Of a stretch of DNA of 64,000 bases, positions 37,698 to 46,271 are shown in pieces. The DNA lies in NCBI RefSeq assembly GCF_009689005.1, contig NZ_AP021879.1, positions 6,821,501-6,885,500 on the forward strand, given 5' to 3'. The translations under genes and the position numbers were made by a program. This stretch comes from Desulfosarcina ovata subsp. ovata. Lineage in GTDB: Bacteria > Desulfobacterota > Desulfobacteria > Desulfobacterales > Desulfosarcinaceae. The first letter of the stretch is position 1, and each line of letters starts with the position of its first letter. The notes beneath the pieces were generated by a model, which was given only the letters and a program-made list of their open reading frames with translations, had not been told where the DNA came from and searched no databases.

Positions 37698-37871
37698 ATG
37701 CCCGCTGAAATCATTAGAAAGCCGAAAACAGGAAAGCCGGACAAACTCGAGCAGCTTTACGAGTATCTCGCCAATATTCGTACTGAGAAATTTACCGGTT
37801 ATATAAGAGTCAATTTCTCTCAAGGCAATATTGGCCGAGTAGAGAAGTTTGAGGAGATTTTAAAAAAATGA
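37698..37871 (+). CDS. DUF2292-like small protein
   Basis: The 57-residue product (from MPAEIIRKPKTGKPDKLEQL) ends in LANIRTEKFTGYIRVNFSQG then NIGRVEKFEEILKK. The pattern of a short helix followed by a G.I.V.F..G.I..VE strand pair fits DUF2292/YezD-type proteins, whose role is unknown. ATG at 37698 is chosen over one 51 bases upstream because homology begins there. Single gene; no obvious partner. Confidence 0.55.
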   Translation: MPAEIIRKPKTGKPDKLEQLYEYLANIRTEKFTGYIRVNFSQGNIGRVEKFEEILKK

Positions 37872-37956
37872 GGAGCTTTGCGATTAGACCGATTTTTGTA
37901 TCTGGAACGAAAGGAAACGAACCGTTTTGTGGGATTTTTTTACTCGTTTAAAGGCC

Positions 37957-38418
37957 ATGCGCTTCTCAGCTTTGATTGTTCTCATAACCTTTATGGTTGC
38001 GGGTTGTGCGGCAACCGTATCCGATATCAGTCCCGTTTCTGGATTCCGGGATATCGCATGGAACACGCCGCTTGAAAGCATACCTAATTTAACCATCATT
38101 CCCAGGGGGAATGGGCGATGGAAATGGGCTACGCGTGAACCCGAAAAACTCAAATTCGGTGATGTCGACGTCGATAATCTCGAGTACATTTTTGTCGATG
38201 ATGCATTTTCAGGCGTCGATATCCAATTCTCGGGTTATGAGAACCTTGGTCGTCTGATCAGACAGCTGGAATCGGTTTTTGGGCCCCCGACGATAAAAAA
38301 CAAAAAAATGAAAATGCTGGCCTGGAAAATGGAAGGGACTACGATCATGTTGCGTTATTATGGTAGGCCAAATGCCGGCAGTCTAAAATATACACTAGAT
38401 CAAGTAATGAATGATTGA
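37957..38418 (+). CDS. Small lipoprotein, unknown function
   Basis: This 153-residue protein starts MRFSALIVLITFMVAGC, a lipoprotein signal with lipobox VAGC (Cys17), so it should be membrane-anchored by lipid. The mature part contains SGFRDIAWNTPLESIPNLTI and a C-terminal FGPPTIKNKKMKMLAWKMEG segment; the pattern of FRDIAWGT..E recurs in small periplasmic proteins. No function is known. The start at 37957 fits the signal peptide; the frame opens 30 bases earlier. It ends 54 bases before the giant repeat protein on the same strand and may be cotranscribed. Confidence 0.65.
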   Translation: MRFSALIVLITFMVAGCAATVSDISPVSGFRDIAWNTPLESIPNLTIIPRGNGRWKWATREPEKLKFGDVDVDNLEYIFVDDAFSGVDIQFSGYENLGRLIRQLESVFGPPTIKNKKMKMLAWKMEGTTIMLRYYGRPNAGSLKYTLDQVMND

Positions 38419-38471
38419 TTTTTAAAATCAATGTTGATTTTGCCATAAAATATTACCGGATAATAGACATA

Positions 38472-41400
38472 ATGAGAAAGATCGCCATTGCTTTAATTGC
38501 TGTTTTTGTACTTACGAGTAATGCTTTTGCCGATTTCGATTATGGTCTACCAAGTTCTCTGGCTCTCTCCATTTATAACACGGAAACCGGCGTGGAAACC
38601 GGTTATGATCTGGGTGTGGGAGTGGATCTTACCCAAAAAGAAGTGGTACTCTATTCCGGCGTCAATGTTAGCGATCTTGATTCAACTGTGGCGCTTTACA
38701 GTGCCGAATGCGATTATGTAACTAACGCCTGGGCTTGGATGGGAGTAACTTCGGAGAATCCGCTAACAGTCGTGGATACATATGCCTTTCAGAGCCTTGT
38801 TATGGGAATATTTAATCTTGGATACGACAACATGTCTTCTCCGGTATCAATTCAAACGAGTAACAATAATAGCGCCTCTACAATCTTTGGTACGAATGGT
38901 TCTTATGGTGGCCTTACTACTGAAATTGGATATATGCCAAGCCTGAGCAGTCTTGCCACCGATGGTTACGTTGACATCTATCTTTACGAGTATGATTTTT
39001 TTGATTCAGTCGGAACTGACTACGTCGCCGTTATTACCATTTACGGCACCAGCATGCATGGTCACAGCGCTGGTGATGTGGTGCTCAACAGGAACATCGA
39101 CAAGGACCCGGTTGCCAATGCCGGTGACGATCAGAGTGTTGACGAGGAAGCTCTGGTGACCCTCGACGGCAGCGGCTCCAGTGATCCCGAGGACGGCGAC
39201 AACCTCACGTATGCGTGGGTACGCAAAGACAACGAGTCGGTCAGTGTTGCTCTGTCCGACGCCACGGCGGTCAGCTCGACGTTTACGGCGCCGGCAGTCG
39301 GTGCCGACGGCGCAGAGTTGATTTTCGGCCTGACGGTAACGGACACCGCCGGGAATACCTCCGAGGAAGATACGGTAACGGTAACGGTCAACAACGTCAA
39401 CCAGGTGCCGACGGCCGATGCAGGAGCCGACCAGAGCGTTTCCGGGGGGGCGAGGGTGACGCTGGACGGCAGCGACTCCACGGATCCGGATGACGGTGAT
39501 GTGCTGACCTATGCCTGGGTACGCCAGGACAGCGAATCGGTCAGCGTGACCCTGTCCGACGCCACTGTGGTCAAGCCGACGTTCACGGCGCCGACAGTCG
39601 GTGCCGAGGGCGCGGTGTTGATCTTCGGGCTGACGGTAACGGACGGTTCCGGCGCCAGCGATGAAGATACGGTCCAAGTGACAATCACCAACGCCGACCA
39701 GGCACCGACTGCCGATGCGGGTACCGATCAGAGTGTTTCCGAGGGGGACAGTGTAACCTTAGACGGCAGCGGTTCCGATGATGCCGAAGACGGCGACAAT
39801 TTGACCTATGCCTGGGTGCGTAAGGATGGCGAATCAGTCGCGGTGACCCTGTCCGACGCCACCGCGGTCAAGCCGACGTTCACGGCGCCGGCAGTCGGTG
39901 CCGAGGGCGCGGTGTTGATCTTCGGCCTGACGGTAACGGACACTTCCGGGAACACCTCCGAGGAAGATACGGTAACCGTAACGGTTGGCGACGTCAACCA
40001 GTCACCGACGGCCGATGCGGGAGCCGACCAGAGTGTTGCCGAGGGGGCTTCCGTGACCTTGGACGGCAGCGGCTCCAGTGACCCCGAGGACGGCGACAAT
40101 TTGACCTATGCCTGGGCGCGCAAGGGCGGCGAAACGGTCGAGGTGACCCTGTCCAGCGCGACGGCGGCGCAGCCGACGTTTACGGCGCCGGCAGTCGAAA
40201 CCGAGGGAGCGGTATTGATCTTCGGGTTGACGGTAACGGACACTTCCGGGAACACCTCCGAGGAAGATACGATTACCGTGACGGTCACCAACGTCAACCA
40301 GTCGCCGACGGCTCATGCGGGAGAGGATCAGGATGTTGCCGAGGGGGCGACGGTGACGCTGGACGGTAGCGGCTCCACGGATCCGGACCAGGCCACTGAC
40401 ACGCTGGTTTATGCGTGGAGCCAGGAGAGCGGCAGCGCGGTGGTTCTGACGGGTGCGTCGACCATGTCACCGACCTTTGTCTCGCCGTCTGTGGATGCCG
40501 ACGAAACCCTGACGTTCCGCCTGACCGTGACTGACAGTGAGGGTGCGACGGACGAGGGTACGGTTCGTGTGACGATCGGCAACGTGAATCAGTTGCCGAC
40601 GGCCGATGCGGGAGAGGATCAGGATGTTGCCGAGGGGGCGACGGTGACGCTCGACGGCAGCGGCTCCACGGATCCGGACCAGGCCACTGGAACGCTGGTT
40701 TATGCGTGGAGCCAGGAGAGCGGCAGCGCGGTGGTTCTGACGGGTGCGTCGACCATGTCACCGACCTTTGTCTCTCCGTCTGTGGATGCTGACGAAACCC
40801 TGACATTCCGCCTGACCGTGACCGACAGTGAGGGTGCGACGGACGAGGATGTGATCGCCGTAACGGTTCGATTCGTAAATCAGCCGCCGGTGGCCATTGC
40901 CACGCCGGTATCCCAGAACGTCAACGCCGAAGAGACGGTGTCCCTGAACGGCAGCAGTTCCACCGATCCGGACAGCGGCGATTCGATCGCTGGTTACGCC
41001 TGGGAACAGATTGGCGGCAGCCCAGATGTGACGCTGCTTCCGTCGGCCGCAGCCGAATTGGTGACGTTTTCGGCGCCGTCCACGAACGCTACCCTGACGT
41101 TCCGCCTGACCGTGACCGACAACCACGGCGGGAGCCACGCGGCGACCTGCGAAGTCAACGTCTCCACGGGCGATAACCAGCCGCCGGTGCCCGACGCCGG
41201 GGAAGAACAGACTGTTTTGGAGCAAACCGTCGTTACCCTGGACGCCAGCGGCACCACTGATCCGGACGGTGCAGACGATATCATCGGCTATCAATGGGAG
41301 CAGCTGAACCCGACAGAGGCAACCACCGTCGTGCTTTCGGACATCAATGCCATCCAACCGACCTTCACGGCGCCTGCCGTCGGCCAGGACATCCAACTGA

Positions 41401-44400
41401 CCTTTCGGCTGACGGTAACGGATAGTGCCGGTTTCACGCCGACAGATACAGTTACTGTGACGGTCACCAACATCAACCATGCGCCGACGGCCGATGCGGG
41501 CGCAGACAAGAGCGTTGCCGAGGGGGCGACGGTGACGCTGGATGGCAGCGGTTCCACGGATCCGGATGGTAGTGATACGCTGACCTATGCGTGGGTACGC
41601 CAGGATAGCGAAGCGGTCAGCGTCACTTTGTCCAGTGCCACGGTGGCCCGACCGACGTTTACGGCTCCGGCCGTCGATGCAGACGGCGCCGTGCTGATTT
41701 TTGGCCTGACGGTAACTGACGGTTCCGGTGCAAGCGCCGAGGATACGGTAACCGTGACGATTACCAACATCAACCAGGCGCCAACGGCCGATGCGGGTAA
41801 CGACCAGCGCGTTGCCGAAGGCGAGACTGTGATCCTGGACGGCAGCGCTTCGAGCGACCCAGACAAAGGAGAGAGCCTCTCCTACCTGTGGACCCAGGTC
41901 GTCAGCGAGCAAGATCCTGCCGAAGTGGAAGATGGGGTCACGATTACCGTCGACGAGGAGAATCCGGCCAAGGCGACCTTTACCGCCCCGGAAGTGGATG
42001 CCGATGCGGAACTGACTTTTATGCTGACAGTGGCCGATGCGGGGGGCTTTGCGAGCGTCGACTTCCTTGTGGTGACCGTCGAATTTGTCAACCAGAACCC
42101 GGTGATCGCCTCGATCGACGCGCCTTCTTCCGTTACCGCAGGAGAGACGGTTTGGCTGAGCGCCGGCGCCGCGGATCCGGACATCGGCGACACGCTCACC
42201 TATCAATGGAAACAGGTGGTCAGTGAAGCGGACCCAATAGAAGTGGAAGATGGCGTGGTTATTACTGTGGATGAGGCAAATCCAAACCAGACCTCTTTCC
42301 AGGCGCCGGCAACAAGTCTGTTGACCCTGCTGCTTACCGTCACCGACAGCCATGGCGGCAGCGCGATGGCGACCTGTGTGATCGATGTCCTGAATCCGCC
42401 AACCGCCGATGCGGGCGATGCTCAAACGGTTTACGAAAGACGGACGGTCACTCTCGACGCAAGCGGGTCCGATGATGTCGACACGGGAGACAGCCTGACC
42501 TACCTCTGGGAGGAGACCACCGCCGCGGGGATCGCTTTGAGCGGCGCATCCGGCGAGTTCGCCACCTTCCAGGCCCCGGCTTTGAGCGTGGACCGTCTCA
42601 CGCTGACCTTCAGGTTGACGGTGACCGATTCGGCCGGTTTATCAGCCACCGACACGGTCGCCATCACCGTCTTGAACAACCACGCACCGGGTTCGCCCAG
42701 CGTCAATACCCCCAAGGATGGCAGTGAGGTCGATACCCCGAGTCCCGTTATTTCGGTCAACAATGCGGTCGACGCGGACAATGAAAGCGATGAATCTTTA
42801 GCGGCATTGACCTACGACTTCGAGGTGTATGACGACAAGGATATCGAGAACCTGGTCCAGAGCGCGGTGGCGATTGTCGAGGGGACGGCGACCACATTCT
42901 GGATACCGGACGAAGAACTCGGTGAGAACACCACTTACTACTGGCGCGCCAGGGCCTGCGACAGCACCGAAGAATGCGGCGACTGGATGACGACGGCCCA
43001 CTTTTTCGTGAACGCCGTCGAGGAGCCGCCGGGCCGGCCGGTGGTTTCGTCGCCAACCGACGGCGACAGCGTGGCCACGGCCACCCCCACCCTGGAGATA
43101 ACCAACGCCAGCGATCCGGACGGGGACGATCTCATTTATGGGTTCCGCGTCTATACCGGCAGCGATGTCGGCGTGAATGACTATTATTTATCGAGCGAGG
43201 CGGAAGAAATCGTCTACGATGAAGGCACCAGCGCTTGGACCGTAAGCGGAACGCTGGACGAAGACACGATCTACTGGTGGCGGGCGAGGGCCATCGACGA
43301 CACCGGCATGACCGGTGAATGGACCGATGCCGTCAGGTTCGAGGTCAATGCAACCAACGCCGCACCGACGGCACCGCTGCTGCGCTCGACGGACGACGGT
43401 TCCGCCATCGCTACGCTGACCCCGGACCTGGAGATAGAAAATGCCGTCGATACCGACGGGGATGAACTGGTCTACCAGTTCGAACTGGATACCGTCGATA
43501 CTTACGACAGCAAGAATTTAATCCAGTCGGGAGATATCGCGGAGGCCGGCGGTGGCATCACTGCATGGCAGCCGGGAACGCTGGACGACAACACGACCTA
43601 TTACTGGCGGGTTCGTGCCCACGACGGGACGGCCTCCAGCAGTTGGAGCGAGGGTACCTTTTTCGTCAACCTGGAAAACGATGCGCCAGGAATCCCCGTG
43701 GTTTACAGCCCGGTTGACGGAGGCAGCGTCGATACCCTGGGGCCCACCTTCGTCGTGAAAACGGCTACCGACGTGGATGATGACGATGCCGGTCTGACTT
43801 ACGATTTCGAACTCTACACAGCAGACAATCTCGACCAGACCATTGCGGAAAGGAGCGGCCTCGCCCTGGCGGACAGCGCAGCCGGTCAGGTCTCCTGGAC
43901 GGCGAACGGTGTCGAGGAGATCGAAAACGGCGGCGGTTATGCCTGGCGCGCCCGGGCCTGCGACGATGAAACCTGTGGCCAGTGGTGCGACTATGCAGGA
44001 TTCACGGTGGATGCCAACACCTATCGCCCCACCGATCCGGTGATCAATCAGCCCTATGACGGCGGCACAGTGAACACGCTTTATCCGGAACTCAGCGTGA
44101 TCAACGCCACCGACGCCGACAGTGAAGCGATCCGCATAGAATTTGAACTTTATGCCGATGCGGCGTTGACCGCGTTCATCGCGCAATTCGAGACCGGCCA
44201 GGCCGACGACGCGCTGATCACCGCCTGGTCGATGGAGAGTGCCCTGGCCGACGGCGGCACCTATTACTGGCGCGCCAGGGCCAACGACGGCGAAAAAACC
44301 AGCGACTGGACCGCAACGGCCAGTTTTCTCGTGGATCTGGATGCCACTGTTTGGAAAACAGACTTGGTCGCCCGGCAGACCGTGTTTGCCGCCGACGAGG

Positions 44401-44987
44401 AAACCGTCGAAATCGTGGTCGAAGATAACGGTAGCAATCTGGATGGCCTGCGGGTGGTGATCGATGCACAGACGCTGACGACGATCTGCGGCGACGAATG
44501 CGAGGATTATAGTCTCACCGTAAAAGTCAGCGAAGTGGCCGATCCACCGAATCTGCCCGACGGCGCCATCGGTATCGGTGCCGCCATCGAGTTCGATCCG
44601 TCGGACATCAATTTCGATCCGCCGGTGACGGTCTATATCCCCTATAGTCAGGAAGCCCTTGACAGCGCCGGGCTGACCGCCGATCAACTGATCGTCTACT
44701 GGTACGACGACGGTCAGTGGACGGCCATCGACGGCGTCGAACTGGATGAGGCGAACCAGTGGCTCGTCTGCGAGCTGGACCACTTCTCCCTCTACGCCGT
44801 GGGGGGAGACGCTTCAAACGAGAGCGAAGTCAGCAGCAGCGGTAGTGGTGGTGGCGGTGGAGGCGGCGGGGGTTGTTTTATCGGCAGCATGGACGTTTCG
44901 GGCCGGCCCTGCCTGTCATCGCTGGTGTTGGCCCTGCTCGCCGGAATCGCAATTTTTGGAATCACTCATCAAAAGAAAATTAACTGA
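38472..44987 (+). CDS. Giant exported PKD/FN3-repeat protein with Gly-Cys C-terminal anchor
   Basis: A 2171-residue surface or secreted protein. A signal peptide (MRKIAIALIAVFVLTSNAFA) is followed by a domain (residues about 21-208) homologous to the PEP-CTERM-like protein at 45453. Then come about 12 PKD/cadherin-like repeats (about 211-1403), recurring as PTADAG.DQSV.EG..VTLDG and LTYAWV, then five FN3-like units (about 1404-1957, APG.P...P.DG and TYYWRARA). A ZU5-like domain follows (about 1960-2115, VTVYIPYSQEALDSAGL). The end is a glycine run, Cys-Phe-Ile, a hydrophobic helix (LSSLVLALLAGIAIFGI) and a basic tail, the layout of a C-terminal sorting signal. Repeats 5 and 6 are nearly identical. 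Adhesion or cell-cell contact is inferred. ATG at 38472 fits the signal peptide. Confidence 0.85.
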   Translation: MRKIAIALIAVFVLTSNAFADFDYGLPSSLALSIYNTETGVETGYDLGVGVDLTQKEVVLYSGVNVSDLDSTVALYSAECDYVTNAWAWMGVTSENPLTVVDTYAFQSLVMGIFNLGYDNMSSPVSIQTSNNNSASTIFGTNGSYGGLTTEIGYMPSLSSLATDGYVDIYLYEYDFFDSVGTDYVAVITIYGTSMHGHSAGDVVLNRNIDKDPVANAGDDQSVDEEALVTLDGSGSSDPEDGDNLTYAWVRKDNESVSVALSDATAVSSTFTAPAVGADGAELIFGLTVTDTAGNTSEEDTVTVTVNNVNQVPTADAGADQSVSGGARVTLDGSDSTDPDDGDVLTYAWVRQDSESVSVTLSDATVVKPTFTAPTVGAEGAVLIFGLTVTDGSGASDEDTVQVTITNADQAPTADAGTDQSVSEGDSVTLDGSGSDDAEDGDNLTYAWVRKDGESVAVTLSDATAVKPTFTAPAVGAEGAVLIFGLTVTDTSGNTSEEDTVTVTVGDVNQSPTADAGADQSVAEGASVTLDGSGSSDPEDGDNLTYAWARKGGETVEVTLSSATAAQPTFTAPAVETEGAVLIFGLTVTDTSGNTSEEDTITVTVTNVNQSPTAHAGEDQDVAEGATVTLDGSGSTDPDQATDTLVYAWSQESGSAVVLTGASTMSPTFVSPSVDADETLTFRLTVTDSEGATDEGTVRVTIGNVNQLPTADAGEDQDVAEGATVTLDGSGSTDPDQATGTLVYAWSQESGSAVVLTGASTMSPTFVSPSVDADETLTFRLTVTDSEGATDEDVIAVTVRFVNQPPVAIATPVSQNVNAEETVSLNGSSSTDPDSGDSIAGYAWEQIGGSPDVTLLPSAAAELVTFSAPSTNATLTFRLTVTDNHGGSHAATCEVNVSTGDNQPPVPDAGEEQTVLEQTVVTLDASGTTDPDGADDIIGYQWEQLNPTEATTVVLSDINAIQPTFTAPAVGQDIQLTFRLTVTDSAGFTPTDTVTVTVTNINHAPTADAGADKSVAEGATVTLDGSGSTDPDGSDTLTYAWVRQDSEAVSVTLSSATVARPTFTAPAVDADGAVLIFGLTVTDGSGASAEDTVTVTITNINQAPTADAGNDQRVAEGETVILDGSASSDPDKGESLSYLWTQVVSEQDPAEVEDGVTITVDEENPAKATFTAPEVDADAELTFMLTVADAGGFASVDFLVVTVEFVNQNPVIASIDAPSSVTAGETVWLSAGAADPDIGDTLTYQWKQVVSEADPIEVEDGVVITVDEANPNQTSFQAPATSLLTLLLTVTDSHGGSAMATCVIDVLNPPTADAGDAQTVYERRTVTLDASGSDDVDTGDSLTYLWEETTAAGIALSGASGEFATFQAPALSVDRLTLTFRLTVTDSAGLSATDTVAITVLNNHAPGSPSVNTPKDGSEVDTPSPVISVNNAVDADNESDESLAALTYDFEVYDDKDIENLVQSAVAIVEGTATTFWIPDEELGENTTYYWRARACDSTEECGDWMTTAHFFVNAVEEPPGRPVVSSPTDGDSVATATPTLEITNASDPDGDDLIYGFRVYTGSDVGVNDYYLSSEAEEIVYDEGTSAWTVSGTLDEDTIYWWRARAIDDTGMTGEWTDAVRFEVNATNAAPTAPLLRSTDDGSAIATLTPDLEIENAVDTDGDELVYQFELDTVDTYDSKNLIQSGDIAEAGGGITAWQPGTLDDNTTYYWRVRAHDGTASSSWSEGTFFVNLENDAPGIPVVYSPVDGGSVDTLGPTFVVKTATDVDDDDAGLTYDFELYTADNLDQTIAERSGLALADSAAGQVSWTANGVEEIENGGGYAWRARACDDETCGQWCDYAGFTVDANTYRPTDPVINQPYDGGTVNTLYPELSVINATDADSEAIRIEFELYADAALTAFIAQFETGQADDALITAWSMESALADGGTYYWRARANDGEKTSDWTATASFLVDLDATVWKTDLVARQTVFAADEETVEIVVEDNGSNLDGLRVVIDAQTLTTICGDECEDYSLTVKVSEVADPPNLPDGAIGIGAAIEFDPSDINFDPPVTVYIPYSQEALDSAGLTADQLIVYWYDDGQWTAIDGVELDEANQWLVCELDHFSLYAVGGDASNESEVSSSGSGGGGGGGGGCFIGSMDVSGRPCLSSLVLALLAGIAIFGITHQKKIN
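40301..40850 (+). repeat. Recent tandem duplication of one PKD unit
   Basis: The segments starting at 40301 and 40592 (period 291 bp, 97 codons) are almost identical in DNA, while other PKD units in the gene have diverged. This marks a recent internal duplication and a site where repeat number may vary. Confidence 0.8.
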
Positions 44988-45105
44988 CATAAAACATAGC
45001 TTTAATAATCGCCTAATAAACGGCGCGTAAAAAGCAATCAGTTCGAACGTCACAAGTTAGCATAAAAATCGTTCGTGGTCCTTTGCTGACTCGTCAGAGT
45101 ACCAG

Positions 45106-45148
45106 AAAGCCCGAGTAACGTGAAGTCAACGTTTCTCGGGCTTTTTTT
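45106..45148 (+). terminator. Intrinsic terminator after the giant gene
   Basis: AAAGCCCGAG (45106-45115) pairs with CTCGGGCTTT (45135-45144), extended by ACG/CGT inside, followed by a T7 run. It separates the giant gene from the riboswitch-controlled unit downstream. Confidence 0.85.
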
Positions 45149-45249
45149 ATCTACCAATACCCACCCAAACAAAGGAGGTGAAAAAGACGACGCGATTAAT
45201 TCGATTCCGTTCCTTTCATTCATGAAGTAAAATTAAAGAACTCACAAAC

Positions 45250-45330
45250 CTCCAGAAAAAGCCAAACTCCGGGTGACCGGAGGACGGAAAGATACGGGTC
45301 CTAAGCACGATAAATAAAACCGCGCAAAGA
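45250..45330 (+). promoter_or_regulatory. Probable GEMM-I (c-di-GMP type) riboswitch
   Basis: The 5' half fits the GEMM-I consensus well: AAAAAGCCAAA, a 6-bp hairpin CTCCGG-GTGA-CCGGAG with a GNRA loop, then GGACGGAAAG and ACGGGTCCTAAG, where CCTAAG matches the tetraloop receptor. The 3' half is less clear to the eye. It lies about 120 bases before the PEP-CTERM-like gene. Such riboswitches sense c-di-GMP (or 3',3'-cGAMP in a subclass) and often control surface and extracellular genes. Confidence 0.6.
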
Positions 45331-45452
45331 TATTTGATCCAGTAAACTCATGTTAGATACTTGGATAAAAAAATTAGCGTTAGGTCATAGAAGCGTTGCA
45401 AAGGATGGCTGATCCGCCTGGAAAAAAACAGTTATTTTTTTTGGAGGAAAAA

Positions 45453-46202
45453 TTGAAAAAACTTATTACGATATTAGCAACTGCTTTGGTTGTATTTGCC
45501 GGGGCCGGCAACGCGATGGCAAATTTTACTATAGATACTTCCGCGGGACAAAGTACTCTTGCGCTATCGATTTACACCGATACGGTGGAGATTGGATATG
45601 AACTTGGATATGACGTAGACCTGACATTGGCACAAGCGGACGGAACAATTTTGGCCACTGGCATTGATGTCTCCGACACCAGTTCCACAGTGGCAATCTA
45701 TAGCGCCGAAACTGACTATGCATCCTTCGCCAACGCCTTTGCAGGTGTTACTGCTACAACGAAACCTACCGGTATTGATGCCTTAGCTTTCGTAAGCGTT
45801 GTACAGTCAATCTACAATAGTGGATATGAAAACTTGTCCGGTCCCGTAACGATCGACTCACCTTTGAGCGACAACAGTTCTGCAGCAAAACTTCTTGGTA
45901 CGACCGGCTATTATGCTGGTTTAATTTACGATACCGGGTTTATGCCTACCTTGTCCGGCATCGATACTGATGGTTATATCGATATTTACATTTACAACTA
46001 TGCATATGGGTCTGAAAGCGTGGTTACTGATACTGATTGGGAAGCGATTATTACCATCTATGGCGCGGGCAACATCGACGGCTATTCGGCTGGCGATGTC
46101 GTGTTGAATGCCACTCACAACACGGTTCCGGTTCCCGCTGCCGTCTGGCTGCTTAGCTCTGGACTGATCGGGCTTGTCGGTATTCGCAGAAAGAACAGCT
46201 AA
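45453..46202 (+). CDS. PEP-CTERM-like exported protein
   Basis: A 249-residue protein with signal peptide MKKLITILATALVVFAGAGN (cleavage near AMA-NF) and a C-terminal VPVPAAVWLLSSGLIGLVGI-RRK tail, the form of a PEP-CTERM-type sorting signal: motif, helix, basic end. The body (SLALSIY, DVSDTSSTVAIYSAETDYAS, DGYIDIYIYNYAYG, WEAIITIYGAGNIDGYSAGD) is clearly homologous to the N-terminal domain of the giant protein upstream. TTG at 45453 is taken as start because GGAGG is 5 bases ahead and the signal peptide begins there. It is the first gene behind the probable riboswitch. Function unknown; an extracellular matrix or surface role is inferred. Confidence 0.8.
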   Translation: MKKLITILATALVVFAGAGNAMANFTIDTSAGQSTLALSIYTDTVEIGYELGYDVDLTLAQADGTILATGIDVSDTSSTVAIYSAETDYASFANAFAGVTATTKPTGIDALAFVSVVQSIYNSGYENLSGPVTIDSPLSDNSSAAKLLGTTGYYAGLIYDTGFMPTLSGIDTDGYIDIYIYNYAYGSESVVTDTDWEAIITIYGAGNIDGYSAGDVVLNATHNTVPVPAAVWLLSSGLIGLVGIRRKNS

Positions 46203-46271
46203 ACAGTATCAATGGCTAAATCGCGATTAAAATGATTCACGAACCAACAAGAAAACAAAGAGGAGAAAGAA

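Noticed and set aside
40758-42425. 555-codon minus-strand frame inside the PKD gene
   Set aside because: It arises from the repetitive, codon-biased PKD coding sequence; its own repeats mirror the PKD units.
39102-42680. Regularly spaced repeats that might be taken for a CRISPR array
   Set aside because: Spacing is about 290-300 bp, repeats are protein-coding and degenerate, and there are no short unique spacers or cas genes.
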